Assembly (NCBI GenBank): GCA_951812805.1
Contig: CATOSZ010000003.1
Coordinates: 1,566,557 to 1,630,556, forward strand
Direction: 5' to 3'
Length of the DNA stretch: 64,000 nt
Source: an uncultured Alphaproteobacteria bacterium
GTDB taxonomy: Bacteria > Pseudomonadota > Alphaproteobacteria > GCA-2731375
Shown one piece after another: positions 44,354 through 52,435 of this stretch; position 1 is the stretch's first letter, and each line of letters opens with the position of its first letter. The position numbers and the translations under genes were made by a program. The notes below the pieces were generated by a model. That model searched no databases. It was not told the DNA's origin and saw nothing but the letters and a program-made list of their open reading frames with translations.

Positions 44354-46171
44354 CTAGCGTCCGCCCTCTTCGATCCACGCCTCGACGACCTCGCCCAGAA
44401 CATCGAGCGGCAGCGCGCCGTTGCCCAGCACCGCCGTATGGAAGGCGCGGATGTCGAAGCGGTCGCCGAGCCGCATTCGGGCCCGCGCGCGCAACGCCAG
44501 GATCCTGCGCATGCCGATCTTGTAGGTCGTCGCCTGGCCCGGCCAGACGATGTAGCGTTCCACCGACTTCCGATTGTTTTCGTGCGCCATCGCCGTGTTG
44601 GCGTCGAGATAGGCGATCGCCTGTTCCCGGCTCCAGCGTTTTTCGTGCAGGCCGGTGTCCACGACCAGCCGCGTCGCCCGCCAGAGCTCGTAGGACAACC
44701 GCCCGAAATCGGAGAGCGGCTCGCGGTAGAAGCCCATCTCCTTGGCCAGCCGCTCGGCATAGAGAGCCCAGCCCTCGATATAGGCGGTGTTGCCGGAGAA
44801 ACGGCGGAACTTCGGCAGGCCCTCGAGCTCCTGGGCGATGGCGATCTGCATGTGATGACCGGGAATAGCCTCGTGATAGGCGAGCGCCGCCATCTCCGAC
44901 TTCGGCATCCGGGTCATGTCGAAGAGGTTGACGTAATAGATCCCCGGCCGGTCGCCGTAGACGGCCGGCCTGTTGTAGAAGCCGATCGCCGAGGTCTTCT
45001 CCCGGTAGGCCTCGACCCGCCGAACTTCCAGCGCCGCCTTCGGCCGGAGGGCGAAGTAGCCATCGAGCGCGCCGTCCATCTCCGCAATCAGGGCGCGGGA
45101 ATCGGCGAGATAGGCGGCCTTGCCCGCCGCCGTGTCGGGATAGAAGTTCGCGGGATCGTCACGAATGAAGGCGAAGAAATCCTGCAGGTCGCCCGCGAAA
45201 TTCAGACGCTCGATCACCGCGCGCATCTCATCGTGCAGGCGCGCGACCTCGGCCAGGCCGAAGTCGTGAATGGCCTGCGGCGAGAGTGTCGTGGTCGTTC
45301 GCGCGCGCAGCGCATGGCGGTAGAAGCCCGCGCCGTCGGGGAACTTCCACACGCCGGCATCGTCCGTTGCCCGGGTTTCCAGCCGCGTCATGACCGTCGC
45401 CAGGCGCCGGTAGGCGGGTTGCACGACCTCGACCAGCGCCGCCTCGGCCCGGCGGCGGAGCGCCGCGCGCTCCGGGTCCGGGAGCTCCAGCTTGGCGAGC
45501 TTCTTCGCGAAATCCGCCAGGATCGTCGAGTCTGCACCGCCCGCGTCGAAGGGTGCGCCGGTGAGCACCGCGTCGATATCCGCGCGCACTTTCGGGAAGG
45601 CGAAGCGCGGCGGCACGATGCCCATCGCCGCGCGGGTTTCCAGCCGGTCGATCACCTGATCGATCATCCCGGATACACCGTCGAGCCGGGCGAGATAGGC
45701 GCGCGCGTCGGCCTCGGTGTCGATTTTGTGGCGGTTCGCGAGGAACGAGGGGATTCGCGTGTGCGGGCCGCCCAGCTGGTGCACCGCATAGCTGTGATGG
45801 CGATAGGGGAACCACTCGATGCCGCGTTCGGCACGGCGCTCGAACAGGCGGTAGCTGAGCTGGGCGGTGGGGTCGAGCTTCTCCTCGTCGAACTCGTAGC
45901 GCAATCGCGCCAGATTCCGGATGCGAAGCTCATGCTCGCGAAGCCGCCGCGCCTCGCTCCGGTCGTTCCAGGCATTGTTGTTGGTCTTCAGGCCGAGGCT
46001 GGTCTGCCACTCCGGCCAACGGGCGACGGCAGCCTCGTGCACTTCCTCGAAAAAGGCGTTCAGCCGCTCGCTCTCGCTGGTCGCCCCGGCGCGAACCGTC
46101 GCCGGCGACGACAGCAGGCCGGCCCAGACCGCGACAGATGCGCAACGGCATGCGAGGCCCCATCTGATCAT
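44354..46171 (-). CDS. DUF885 family protein, secreted, metallopeptidase-like
   Basis: This 605-residue protein has an N-terminal signal peptide (MIRWGLACRCASVAVWAGLLSSPATVRA). Its key motif is AYHEAIPGHHMQIAIAQ near residue 435, an HExxxGH-like metal site, followed by YIEGWALYAERLAKEMGFY, as in DUF885 proteins, often annotated X-Pro dipeptidyl or carboxypeptidase-like. Enzyme activity is unproven for most members. The stop is the TAG within the CTAG target of IS1182 copy 1. Copy 2 starts only 34 bp upstream of its ATG, so its native promoter has been cut away. It may now be silent, or driven from the element. Confidence 0.82.
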   Translation of the reverse strand: MIRWGLACRCASVAVWAGLLSSPATVRAGATSESERLNAFFEEVHEAAVARWPEWQTSLGLKTNNNAWNDRSEARRLREHELRIRNLARLRYEFDEEKLDPTAQLSYRLFERRAERGIEWFPYRHHSYAVHQLGGPHTRIPSFLANRHKIDTEADARAYLARLDGVSGMIDQVIDRLETRAAMGIVPPRFAFPKVRADIDAVLTGAPFDAGGADSTILADFAKKLAKLELPDPERAALRRRAEAALVEVVQPAYRRLATVMTRLETRATDDAGVWKFPDGAGFYRHALRARTTTTLSPQAIHDFGLAEVARLHDEMRAVIERLNFAGDLQDFFAFIRDDPANFYPDTAAGKAAYLADSRALIAEMDGALDGYFALRPKAALEVRRVEAYREKTSAIGFYNRPAVYGDRPGIYYVNLFDMTRMPKSEMAALAYHEAIPGHHMQIAIAQELEGLPKFRRFSGNTAYIEGWALYAERLAKEMGFYREPLSDFGRLSYELWRATRLVVDTGLHEKRWSREQAIAYLDANTAMAHENNRKSVERYIVWPGQATTYKIGMRRILALRARARMRLGDRFDIRAFHTAVLGNGALPLDVLGEVVEAWIEEGGR

Positions 46172-46209
46172 GGCTTTACCCTGGCGAATATTTCAGCTTC
46201 GAATACTAG

Positions 46210-47753
46210 CAGCCTGTCGGACTTGAGCCGAGTTTCGAGATGAGATTCACTGTCACGGTCTGATTCTCTCCTGCGCGGTGATTTTGTGATGAGCAACTTT
46301 CGACAGGTTGACCGGGAGACCAGCTATCTTCTGCCGCCTTCGGTGGACGAATGGCTGCCTGATCGTCATCTGGCGCGCTTCGTGGTCGATGTGCTGGAGC
46401 AGCTGGATCTCTCTGCGTTCGTGAAGGCCTATCGTGGTTCGGGCTCGGCGGCGCATCACCCGAGCGTCCTGCTGGGCCTGCTGATCTACGGCTACGCGAC
46501 GGGGGTGCATTCCAGCCGGAAGCTGGAGCGGGCGAGCTATGATTCGGTGGCCTTCCGCTTCATCGCGGCAAACGACCACCCCGACCACGACACGATCGCC
46601 ACGTTCCGCCGTCGCTTCCTGCCGCTGATCGAGGGGCTGTTCGTGCAGGTTCTGCTGCTGGCGCGGCAGGCCGGCATGCTGCAACTGGGCACGGTGGCGC
46701 TGGACGGGACGAAGATCCATGCCGACGCGAGCCGGCACAGCGCCCTGTCGTGGCAGCGTGCGGGCGAGATCGAAGCCCGGCTGCGGGCCGAGGTGGCGGA
46801 GTTGATGGCGTTGGCGGAAGCGGCGGACCGGTCCGAGGTTCCCGACGGCATGAGCGTGCCGGAGGAGCTGGCACGGCGCGAGGACCGGCTGGCGGCGATC
46901 GCCGCGGCGAAGGCGGAGATCGAGGCGCGGGCGGCCGAGCGTCATGCGCGGGAGCAGGCGGAGTACGAAGAGAAGCTGGCAGCCCGCGAGGCGAAGGAAA
47001 CGCGGACCGGCCGCAAGCCGGGCGGGCGGCCACCGAAGCCGCCGGAGCCGGGGCCACGGGCGAAGGACCAGGTCAACCTGACGGACCCGGACTCGCGCAT
47101 CATGCCGGTGGCCGGCGGCGGCTTCGAGCAGTGCTACAACGCCCAGGCTGCGGTGGCCGCCGGCAGCCTGCTGGTGGTCAGCGCCGACGTGGTGCAGGCG
47201 GCGAACGACAAGCAGCAGATCGAACCGACGCTCGAAGCACTCGCCGGCCTGCCGGACGGGCTTGGCGAGGTCGAGACCCTGTTGGCGGACAGCGGCTACT
47301 TCAGCCAGGCCAACGTCGAGGCCTGCGGGGAAGCGGAGATCGCGCCGCTGATCGCGCTCGGCCGGGAGCACCACCATCTTTCCTGGCGGGACCGCTTCGC
47401 CGAGGCGCCGCCAGCGCCCGAGGATCCGACGCCGCTCGAGGCGATGTGCCATCGCCTGGCCACACCCGAGGGCCGGGCGCTCTACGCGCTTCGCAAGCAG
47501 ACGCCGGAGCCGGTGTTCGGCATCATCAAATCGGTGATGGGCTTGCGTCAGTTCAGCCTGCGCGGCCTCGACAAGGCGAAGGGGGAATGGACCTTGGCCA
47601 CGCTCTCCTGGAACATCAAGCGGATGTTCGTCCTCAGCCACGCCTGAACGGGCGGGCCAACCCGCGTTCGCAACTTCATGGGGGTAAATCCATGACATCG
47701 ACGCCCGCCAAGCCAATCTTACCAATCCTTGCATGCCCGAGTCCGACAGGCTG
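46210..47753 (+). mobile_element. IS1182-family insertion sequence, copy 2
   Basis: This copy has the same length, ends (CAGCCTGTCGGACT) and CTAG flanks (46206-46209 and 47754-47757) as copy 1, and appears identical in sequence throughout. It inserted upstream of the DUF885 start codon. Its right end lies 43 bp beyond the 3' end of the peroxiredoxin gene. Confidence 0.92.
46289..47647 (+). CDS. IS1182-family transposase, copy 2
   Basis: The 452-residue protein shares every motif with copy 1 at 42889-44247. The two protein sequences are the same along their full length, so both copies should be equally active and either can act on both elements. No frameshift or stop is present. Confidence 0.92.
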   Translation: MSNFRQVDRETSYLLPPSVDEWLPDRHLARFVVDVLEQLDLSAFVKAYRGSGSAAHHPSVLLGLLIYGYATGVHSSRKLERASYDSVAFRFIAANDHPDHDTIATFRRRFLPLIEGLFVQVLLLARQAGMLQLGTVALDGTKIHADASRHSALSWQRAGEIEARLRAEVAELMALAEAADRSEVPDGMSVPEELARREDRLAAIAAAKAEIEARAAERHAREQAEYEEKLAAREAKETRTGRKPGGRPPKPPEPGPRAKDQVNLTDPDSRIMPVAGGGFEQCYNAQAAVAAGSLLVVSADVVQAANDKQQIEPTLEALAGLPDGLGEVETLLADSGYFSQANVEACGEAEIAPLIALGREHHHLSWRDRFAEAPPAPEDPTPLEAMCHRLATPEGRALYALRKQTPEPVFGIIKSVMGLRQFSLRGLDKAKGEWTLATLSWNIKRMFVLSHA

Positions 47754-47799
47754 CTAGTAATTAACCAAGCAGATGACAATACGTCTGCAGCGAGGAAGC

Positions 47800-48246
47800 T
47801 CACCGCAGGTCGGCCAGAACCTCGTCGGGGTGCGCCGCCGGATCGACCGTGCCGTAGACCCGGACGACAGTGAAGGTCGGGCCGATCAGATAGCTGATGC
47901 GCGAGGGATAGCCGGTCGCGTCCGCCGCCAGGGCGCCGTAGGCGCGCGAGACCGCACCGTCCTCGTCGCTCAACAGGTCGTAGGCGAAGTTGAACTTGTC
48001 GCGAAACGCCCGGTTCTCGGCTGGCGTATCGCAACTGACGCCGAGGATGAGCGCGCCGCGGGAGGTGAAGTCCGGGGTTCGATCACGGAACCCCTTGCCC
48101 TCGACCGTTCACCCGGGCGTATCGGCCTTCGGATACCACCAGAGCACCAGATGGTGGCCGCGAAATTCCGCCAGCGAGCGCCGGGCGCCGTGCTGGTCGG
48201 GCAGGGTGAACGAGGGCGCCCGGGCGCCGACCGTCAGTAACGTCAT
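47800..48246 (-). CDS. Peroxiredoxin (BCP/PrxQ type) with in-frame TGA at the peroxidatic position, candidate selenoprotein
   Basis: Reading minus-strand from the ATG at 48246, 148 residues run to the TGA at 47800, with one internal TGA at codon 46 (48109-48111). The N-terminus MTLLTVGARAPSFTLPDQHG and LVLWWYPKADTPG lead to the TGA, then TVEGKGFRDRTPDFTSRGA, LILGVSCDTPAENRAF and YPSRISYLIGPTFTV. The Prx motif PxxxTxxC is met exactly (P39, T43) with TGA where the catalytic cysteine belongs. The rest of the gene shows no decay. A hairpin fitting the bacterial SECIS model lies just after it. Selenocysteine insertion is therefore the best reading. The alternative is a point mutation TGC to TGA or a sequencing error. 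The protein should reduce peroxides. It follows a hypothetical gene by 15 bp. Confidence 0.8.
48074..48094 (-). promoter_or_regulatory. Candidate bacterial SECIS hairpin
   Basis: On the minus strand, GGGGTTC (48094-48088) and GAACCCC (48080-48074) form a perfect 7-bp stem enclosing the 7-nt loop CGTGATC. The loop starts 21 nt after the TGA, and G is its second base. The published bacterial SECIS description requires an apical loop of 3-14 nt with a G among its first two bases, about 16-37 nt after the UGA; this hairpin meets it. SelB would bind it to deliver Sec-tRNA. Confidence 0.65.
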
Positions 48247-48261
48247 CGCATCTCTCCCTCG

Positions 48262-48690
48262 TTAAAGCAGGGCTACGCACTTCGCCAGGGCGGCCTCGGC
48301 GGCGGCGGCGAAGGCGGCGGCCTCGCCCTCCTCGCCGGCCCCGCCGGCACGAAAGGCGACGCCGCCGGCATGCCCTGCGACGTTCGATCCGCCGTGAATC
48401 GGCGCGCGGGCGAACTGGGCCTTGACGATGCCCCTTTCAGGGATCGTCAGGCGACAGAGTGCCACGGCCTCGTCGCCCTCGCGCCGTCGCTCCGTAATTT
48501 CGTGCCGCCAGCCCGTGCCGTAGCGCGCGGTCAACTCGGCTTCGCTGCCGGACGCGGCTGCTGCGGACCCGACAGGCATCGCGGCCGGGGCCGGGGCGCC
48601 GCCGCCATAGAGGGCGTCGAACTGCGCGCGGGTTTCCGCCAGCATGGCATCGAAGGGGGAAGCGAATTCACTGCGTCGATTCGGTGACAT
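48262..48690 (-). CDS. Hypothetical protein upstream of the peroxiredoxin
   Basis: This 142-residue protein starts at the ATG at 48690. It has a charged N-terminus (MSPNRRSEFASPFDAMLAET), an Ala-rich linker, a central LTARYGTGWRHEI and CRLTIPERGIV region, and a C-terminal AAAFAAAAEAALAKCVALL helix. The W-HEI / LTI / final A-rich helix order is faintly reminiscent of RAD52-type annealing proteins, but the similarity is too weak to assign. It shares a transcript with the peroxiredoxin (15 bp apart) and is divergent from the deacetylase gene across 123 bp. Confidence 0.6.
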   Translation of the reverse strand: MSPNRRSEFASPFDAMLAETRAQFDALYGGGAPAPAAMPVGSAAAASGSEAELTARYGTGWRHEITERRREGDEAVALCRLTIPERGIVKAQFARAPIHGGSNVAGHAGGVAFRAGGAGEEGEAAAFAAAAEAALAKCVALL

Positions 48691-48813
48691 GGCTCCACCT
48701 CTCGCCGGGGACGTGATTTCTGATAGCACCCGGTCCTGGTTCTGGCAACGCGACTGGTTCGCCGGGGCGGAAATCCGGGGTAAGGTTTCGCCTTCTCGTG
48801 GGAGGGTGAAGCG

Positions 48814-49851
48814 ATGAGTGACAGACCCAAGGCCGGCGCGGGCGGCAATCGTGTGGGCTACGGCAGCGGCGCCGCGTCCGGGACACCGACCGGACCGACC
48901 TACCGGCCCCGGCCGCTGGTGAGCTCCACCGCGGCTCCCTCCCCGGGGCGCGCCGCGCTCGCGACCGGCGGCAAGAAGGAGATCTTCTGCGCCTTCGGCG
49001 TCGACGTCGACGCGGTCGCCGGCTGGCTCGGCTCCTACGGTGGGGAGGATTCGCCCTGCGATATTTCCCGCGGCCTGTTCGCCGGCGAGGTCGGCATGCC
49101 CCGCCTGGTCCGCCTGTTCGACCGGCTCGGCATCCAGACCACCTGGTTCATTCCCGGCCACTCCATCGAGACCTTCCCCGACGAATGCCGCATGGTCGTC
49201 GACGCCGGCCACGAGATCGGCATGCACGGCTACAGCCACGAGAACCCGATCGCCATGACGCCGGTGCAGGAAGAGGCGGTCATGGACAAATGCATCGACC
49301 TCATCGAACGGCTGAGCGGCCGGCCCCCGACCGGCTACGTGGCGCCGTGGTGGGAGTTCAGCCCGGTCACCAACGAGCTGTTGTTGAAGAAGGGCATCAA
49401 GTACGACCACAGCCTGATGAACGACGATTTCCATCCCTTCTATGTCCGCGTCGGCGACAGCTGGACCAAGATCGACTATTCCCGGCATCCGAGCGAATGG
49501 ATGAAGCCGCTGGTCCGGGGCGAGGAGACCGACCTGATCGACATCCCCGGCAGCTGGTACCTCGACGACCTGCCGCCGATGATGTTCATCAAGGCGGCGC
49601 CGAACAGCTTCGGCTTCGTCAATCCCCGCGACATCGAGGAGCTGTGGCGCGACCAGTTCGACTGGGTCTACCGCGAGTACGACTATGCGGTCTTCACCAT
49701 GACCATCCACCCCGACGTTTCCGGCCGCCCGCAGGTGCTGTCGATGCTGGAACGGCTGCACGAATATCTCTCCGGCCATGCCGGCGTGCGCTTCACCACC
49801 TTCGACACCATCGCCGACGACTTCGCGCGGCGCCATCCCCGCACGCCCTGA
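48814..49851 (+). CDS. Polysaccharide deacetylase family protein (PuuE / HpPgdA-like)
   Basis: This 345-residue protein is a NodB-homology enzyme. Its metal-site residues are Asp64/Asp66 ([10 protein letters not shown]), His138 and His142 (IGMHGYSH). Other conserved blocks are [35 protein letters not shown] and [23 protein letters not shown]. This subgroup includes H. pylori PgdA, PuuE-type cofactor-independent allantoinases and cyclic imide hydrolases, not only sugar deacetylases. About 50 extra N-terminal residues are low-complexity and may be disordered. With allantoicase and a CobW GTPase nearby, a cyclic ureide or imide hydrolase role is attractive, but that is inference. Confidence 0.85.
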   Translation: MSDRPKAGAGGNRVGYGSGAASGTPTGPTYRPRPLVSSTAAPSPGRAALATGGKKEIFCAFGVDVDAVAGWLGSYGGEDSPCDISRGLFAGEVGMPRLVRLFDRLGIQTTWFIPGHSIETFPDECRMVVDAGHEIGMHGYSHENPIAMTPVQEEAVMDKCIDLIERLSGRPPTGYVAPWWEFSPVTNELLLKKGIKYDHSLMNDDFHPFYVRVGDSWTKIDYSRHPSEWMKPLVRGEETDLIDIPGSWYLDDLPPMMFIKAAPNSFGFVNPRDIEELWRDQFDWVYREYDYAVFTMTIHPDVSGRPQVLSMLERLHEYLSGHAGVRFTTFDTIADDFARRHPRTP

Positions 49852-49863
49852 GGCGGGACTGTC

Positions 49864-50196
49864 ATGTGCAGTCTTTGTGGTGTCCTCGGCGGGCGCGGCC
49901 ATTGGACGGAGAGTGCGGCCAACCCCGACGCCTTTCCCGAGCGGGCGACGGGCGTCCCCCGGCGGGCCGAGCGGCAGGCCCGCGCCCGGCTCTGCCAGCC
50001 GATCCTGCGCCACCATGGCCTGACGCTCGCCGAGTGGGGCGGCCAGGCCTATATCCTGAAGAGCGCTACCGGCCGCACCGAGCTGGTCGACAACCTGAGC
50101 GAACTCTGGGCCGCGGCGGAACGCCTGACCGGCCGGCCCTGCGATCCGCTGGACGAGGACCTGCTGGCGAGCCTGGCGCGGACGGCGGACCGATGA
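49864..50196 (+). CDS. Conserved small CxxC protein, hypothetical
   Basis: This 110-residue protein starts with MCSLCGVLGGRGHW, a CxxC metal or redox motif at Cys2/Cys5, and ends with a helical region (DNLSELWAAAERLTGRPCDPLDEDLLASLA). Its stop overlaps the CobW gene start (ATGA). The coupling to a metallochaperone GTPase and the nearby deacetylase suggests a zinc-related or redox accessory role. I do not recognise a named family. Confidence 0.65.
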   Translation: MCSLCGVLGGRGHWTESAANPDAFPERATGVPRRAERQARARLCQPILRHHGLTLAEWGGQAYILKSATGRTELVDNLSELWAAAERLTGRPCDPLDEDLLASLARTADR

Positions 50197-51245
50197 GCCT
50201 CTATGGCGAGGCCATCCCGGTCAATGTCATCACCGGCTTCCTCGGCAGCGGCAAGACGACCTTGCTGCAAGGCCTGCTGGCCGCGCCGGACTTGCGCGAC
50301 TGCGCCGTGCTGGTGAACGAGCTGGGCGAGGTCGGCCTCGACCACCAGCTGCTGGACCATGTCGCCGAAAGCACGCTGCTGCTGGAGAACGGCTGCCTCT
50401 GCTGTGCCATGCGCGGCGACCTGCAGGGCGCGCTACGCGACCTCTTCGACCGGCGGGAGCGCGGCGAGCTGCCGCCCTTCCGCCGCGTCGTCATCGAGAC
50501 CTCGGGCCTGGCCGATCCGGTGCCGATCGCCTTCACCATCCTGAGCGAGCCGGTCATCCAGCATCACTTCCGCCTGTCCAACATCGTCGCGACCATCGAC
50601 GCGGTGAACTGGGCGGCACAGAGCGCACGCCATCCCCAATGGGCCAAGCAGGCCGCCGTCGCCGACCGGCTGGTGGTGACCAAGACCGACCTCGCCGAGG
50701 CCGGCGCCCTGGCGGGCCTGGACGCGGAACTCGCCCGCCTGAACGCCGCCGCACCGCGGCTTTCCGCCGACAGCGCACGTCTCGACCCCGACGCGCTGCT
50801 GCGGGACGACGGCCACGACCCGGCCGCGCGCCTGGCGGAGGCAGGCCGCCTGGCCGCGCACCAGGCGCCGCTGGCGGAGACCGCCCGGCACGGCCATGGC
50901 GAGAGCATCCATTCCTTCGCGCTGGTGCACGACGGCCCGCTCGACTGGACCGCCTTCGGCGTCTGGATGACCATGCTGCTGCACCGCCACGGCGACCGGG
51001 TGCTGCGCATCAAGGGGTTGCTCAACGTCGCCGGCGAGACCTCGCCGGTCCTGATCAACGGCGTGCAGCACATCGTCCACCCGCCGCGCCATCTCGCGGC
51101 CTGGCCGGACGACAGCCGTGCCTCGCGCATCGTCTTCATCACCGACGGCCTGGAGGAGGCGCGGCTTCGCGCGTCCCTCGCCACCTTCAACGCCCTGACC
51201 GCGCCCGCGACCCCTCATGCAATGCCCGCGCAACCGGCTTTGTGA
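50193..51245 (+). CDS. CobW/COG0523 family GTPase (metallochaperone)
   Basis: This 350-residue protein has the P-loop GFLGSGKTT (residues 15-23), the metal-binding GCLCC motif (residues 67-71), ETSGLADP (Walker B/Mg region) and VVTKTDLAE (guanine-specific TKxD). The C-terminal CobW_C domain is visible at HSFALVHDGPLDWTAFGVW and RVLRIKGLLNVAGE. A His-rich stretch near residue 230 (ARHGHGES) may bind metal. Such GTPases deliver Zn or Co to client enzymes. The client may be one of the neighbouring hydrolases. Confidence 0.9.
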   Translation: MSLYGEAIPVNVITGFLGSGKTTLLQGLLAAPDLRDCAVLVNELGEVGLDHQLLDHVAESTLLLENGCLCCAMRGDLQGALRDLFDRRERGELPPFRRVVIETSGLADPVPIAFTILSEPVIQHHFRLSNIVATIDAVNWAAQSARHPQWAKQAAVADRLVVTKTDLAEAGALAGLDAELARLNAAAPRLSADSARLDPDALLRDDGHDPAARLAEAGRLAAHQAPLAETARHGHGESIHSFALVHDGPLDWTAFGVWMTMLLHRHGDRVLRIKGLLNVAGETSPVLINGVQHIVHPPRHLAAWPDDSRASRIVFITDGLEEARLRASLATFNALTAPATPHAMPAQPAL

Positions 51246-51251
51246 GGCCTG

Positions 51252-52409
51252 ATGAAGGATGCCCCCGCCACCCCCGTCCAGCCGAGCCTGAGCGAACTGC
51301 GTGCCGACTTTCCCATCGTCGAACGCGCGCTCTACATGAACCATGCCGCCACCGGCCCGATGCCGCGAAGCGTCGCGGCCGCCATGCAACGGCAGATGGA
51401 TATTCAGGTCACGCACGCCGACAGCGGCAGCGAGCGCTTCGCACCGGTCTACCGGCGAGCGCGGGACCGCATCGCGGCGCAGACGGGCAGCAGGGCTGAA
51501 CGCATCGCCTTCATCCAGAACACCTCGCACGGAATTTCATTGCTGGCCAACGGCCAGGCCTGGCGGCCGGGCGACAATGTCGTCGTGCCCGAAATGGAGT
51601 TTCCGTCGAACTACCTGCCCTGGTTGCGATTGGAGGGGCAGGGCGTGGAGCTGCGCCGCGCGGCCGCGCCCGAGGGGCGGACCACGGCGGACAGCCTCGC
51701 GGCCGCGATCGATGACGGCACCCGCGTCGTCGCCTTGAGTGCGGTCCAGTATTTCAACGGCTATCGCTGCGACCTCGCGCGCATCGCGGAACTCGCGCGG
51801 GCGCACGACGCCCTCCTGGTCGTCGACGGCACACAGGCCGTGGGGGCGATGCAAGTCGATGTCGGGCGAAGCGGGATCGACGCCCTCGTCGTCAGCGCGC
51901 ACAAATGGATGCTGGGGCCGTTGGGCATCGGCTTCATGGCGCTATCGGACCGCATGTTCGCGCGCACGGCCGTCACCGAGATCGGCTGGCTCGGCGTCGA
52001 GGCGCCGTTCGAATTTCGCCGCCGGATCGAACCCCGACCCGATGCCGCCCGTTTCGAGCCCGGCACCGAGAACGCGGCGGGCATCTTCGGCCTCCTGCAA
52101 CGTTTCGAAGACATAGATGCCTATGGCCCGGCAGCCCTCGAGACCCGCGTTCTCGGCCTGACCGCAAGGCTGTCCGAGGCTCTGCGCGCCCGGGGCTTCA
52201 CCATCGACAGCCCCATGGGTGCGGGGGAACGCTCGGGCATATTGACCTTCCGTCACCCGGGGCTCGACGGCGAAGCGATGGTCGAAACCTTGAAACACGA
52301 AGCCATGTTCCTGTCGTTCCGGCATGGCGCCATTCGCGCCTCACCCCACTACTACAATTCCGAGGACGAGATCGACGCCTTGGTCGAACGGTTGGGCGAC
52401 GACCTTTGA
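51252..52409 (+). CDS. Class V aminotransferase-fold PLP enzyme
   Basis: This 385-residue protein is a fold-type I PLP enzyme related to cysteine desulfurase and isopenicillin-N epimerase. It has [18 protein letters not shown] at the substrate entrance, [30 protein letters not shown] (PLP-binding Asp), and the Schiff-base Lys in [15 protein letters not shown]. No catalytic Cys loop of a true NifS is seen, so an aminotransferase, lyase or epimerase is more likely. It is 6 bp after the CobW gene and 26 bp before the allantoicase gene, so it lies in the same probable operon. Confidence 0.86.
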   Translation: MKDAPATPVQPSLSELRADFPIVERALYMNHAATGPMPRSVAAAMQRQMDIQVTHADSGSERFAPVYRRARDRIAAQTGSRAERIAFIQNTSHGISLLANGQAWRPGDNVVVPEMEFPSNYLPWLRLEGQGVELRRAAAPEGRTTADSLAAAIDDGTRVVALSAVQYFNGYRCDLARIAELARAHDALLVVDGTQAVGAMQVDVGRSGIDALVVSAHKWMLGPLGIGFMALSDRMFARTAVTEIGWLGVEAPFEFRRRIEPRPDAARFEPGTENAAGIFGLLQRFEDIDAYGPAALETRVLGLTARLSEALRARGFTIDSPMGAGERSGILTFRHPGLDGEAMVETLKHEAMFLSFRHGAIRASPHYYNSEDEIDALVERLGDDL

Positions 52410-52435
52410 GCGCCCGCCCCGAAGGACTCGAAACC

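Larger units (their letters stand above)
42806..47757. mobile_element. IS1182 pair bracketing a DUF885 gene (candidate composite transposon)
   Basis: Two same-orientation IS1182 copies, each 1,544 bp and apparently identical base for base at a constant 3,400-bp offset, enclose 1,848 bp holding only the DUF885 gene. The outermost CTAG tetranucleotides are at 42806-42809 and 47754-47757. Because each copy is separately flanked by CTAG, the outer pair does not prove that the block moved as one. Two independent insertions are equally consistent. The near-identity suggests a recent duplication. Confidence 0.6.

Noticed and set aside
42853..44760. A long minus-strand frame running through IS1182 copy 1 into the DUF885 gene, and its twin at 46253-48034.
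   Set aside because: It is antisense to an intact transposase and has no recognisable domain.
48083..48280. A 65-codon minus-strand ORF (MRSPALTRERCDD) overlapping the peroxiredoxin.
   Set aside because: It is in a different frame from the conserved peroxiredoxin and has no recognisable domain.
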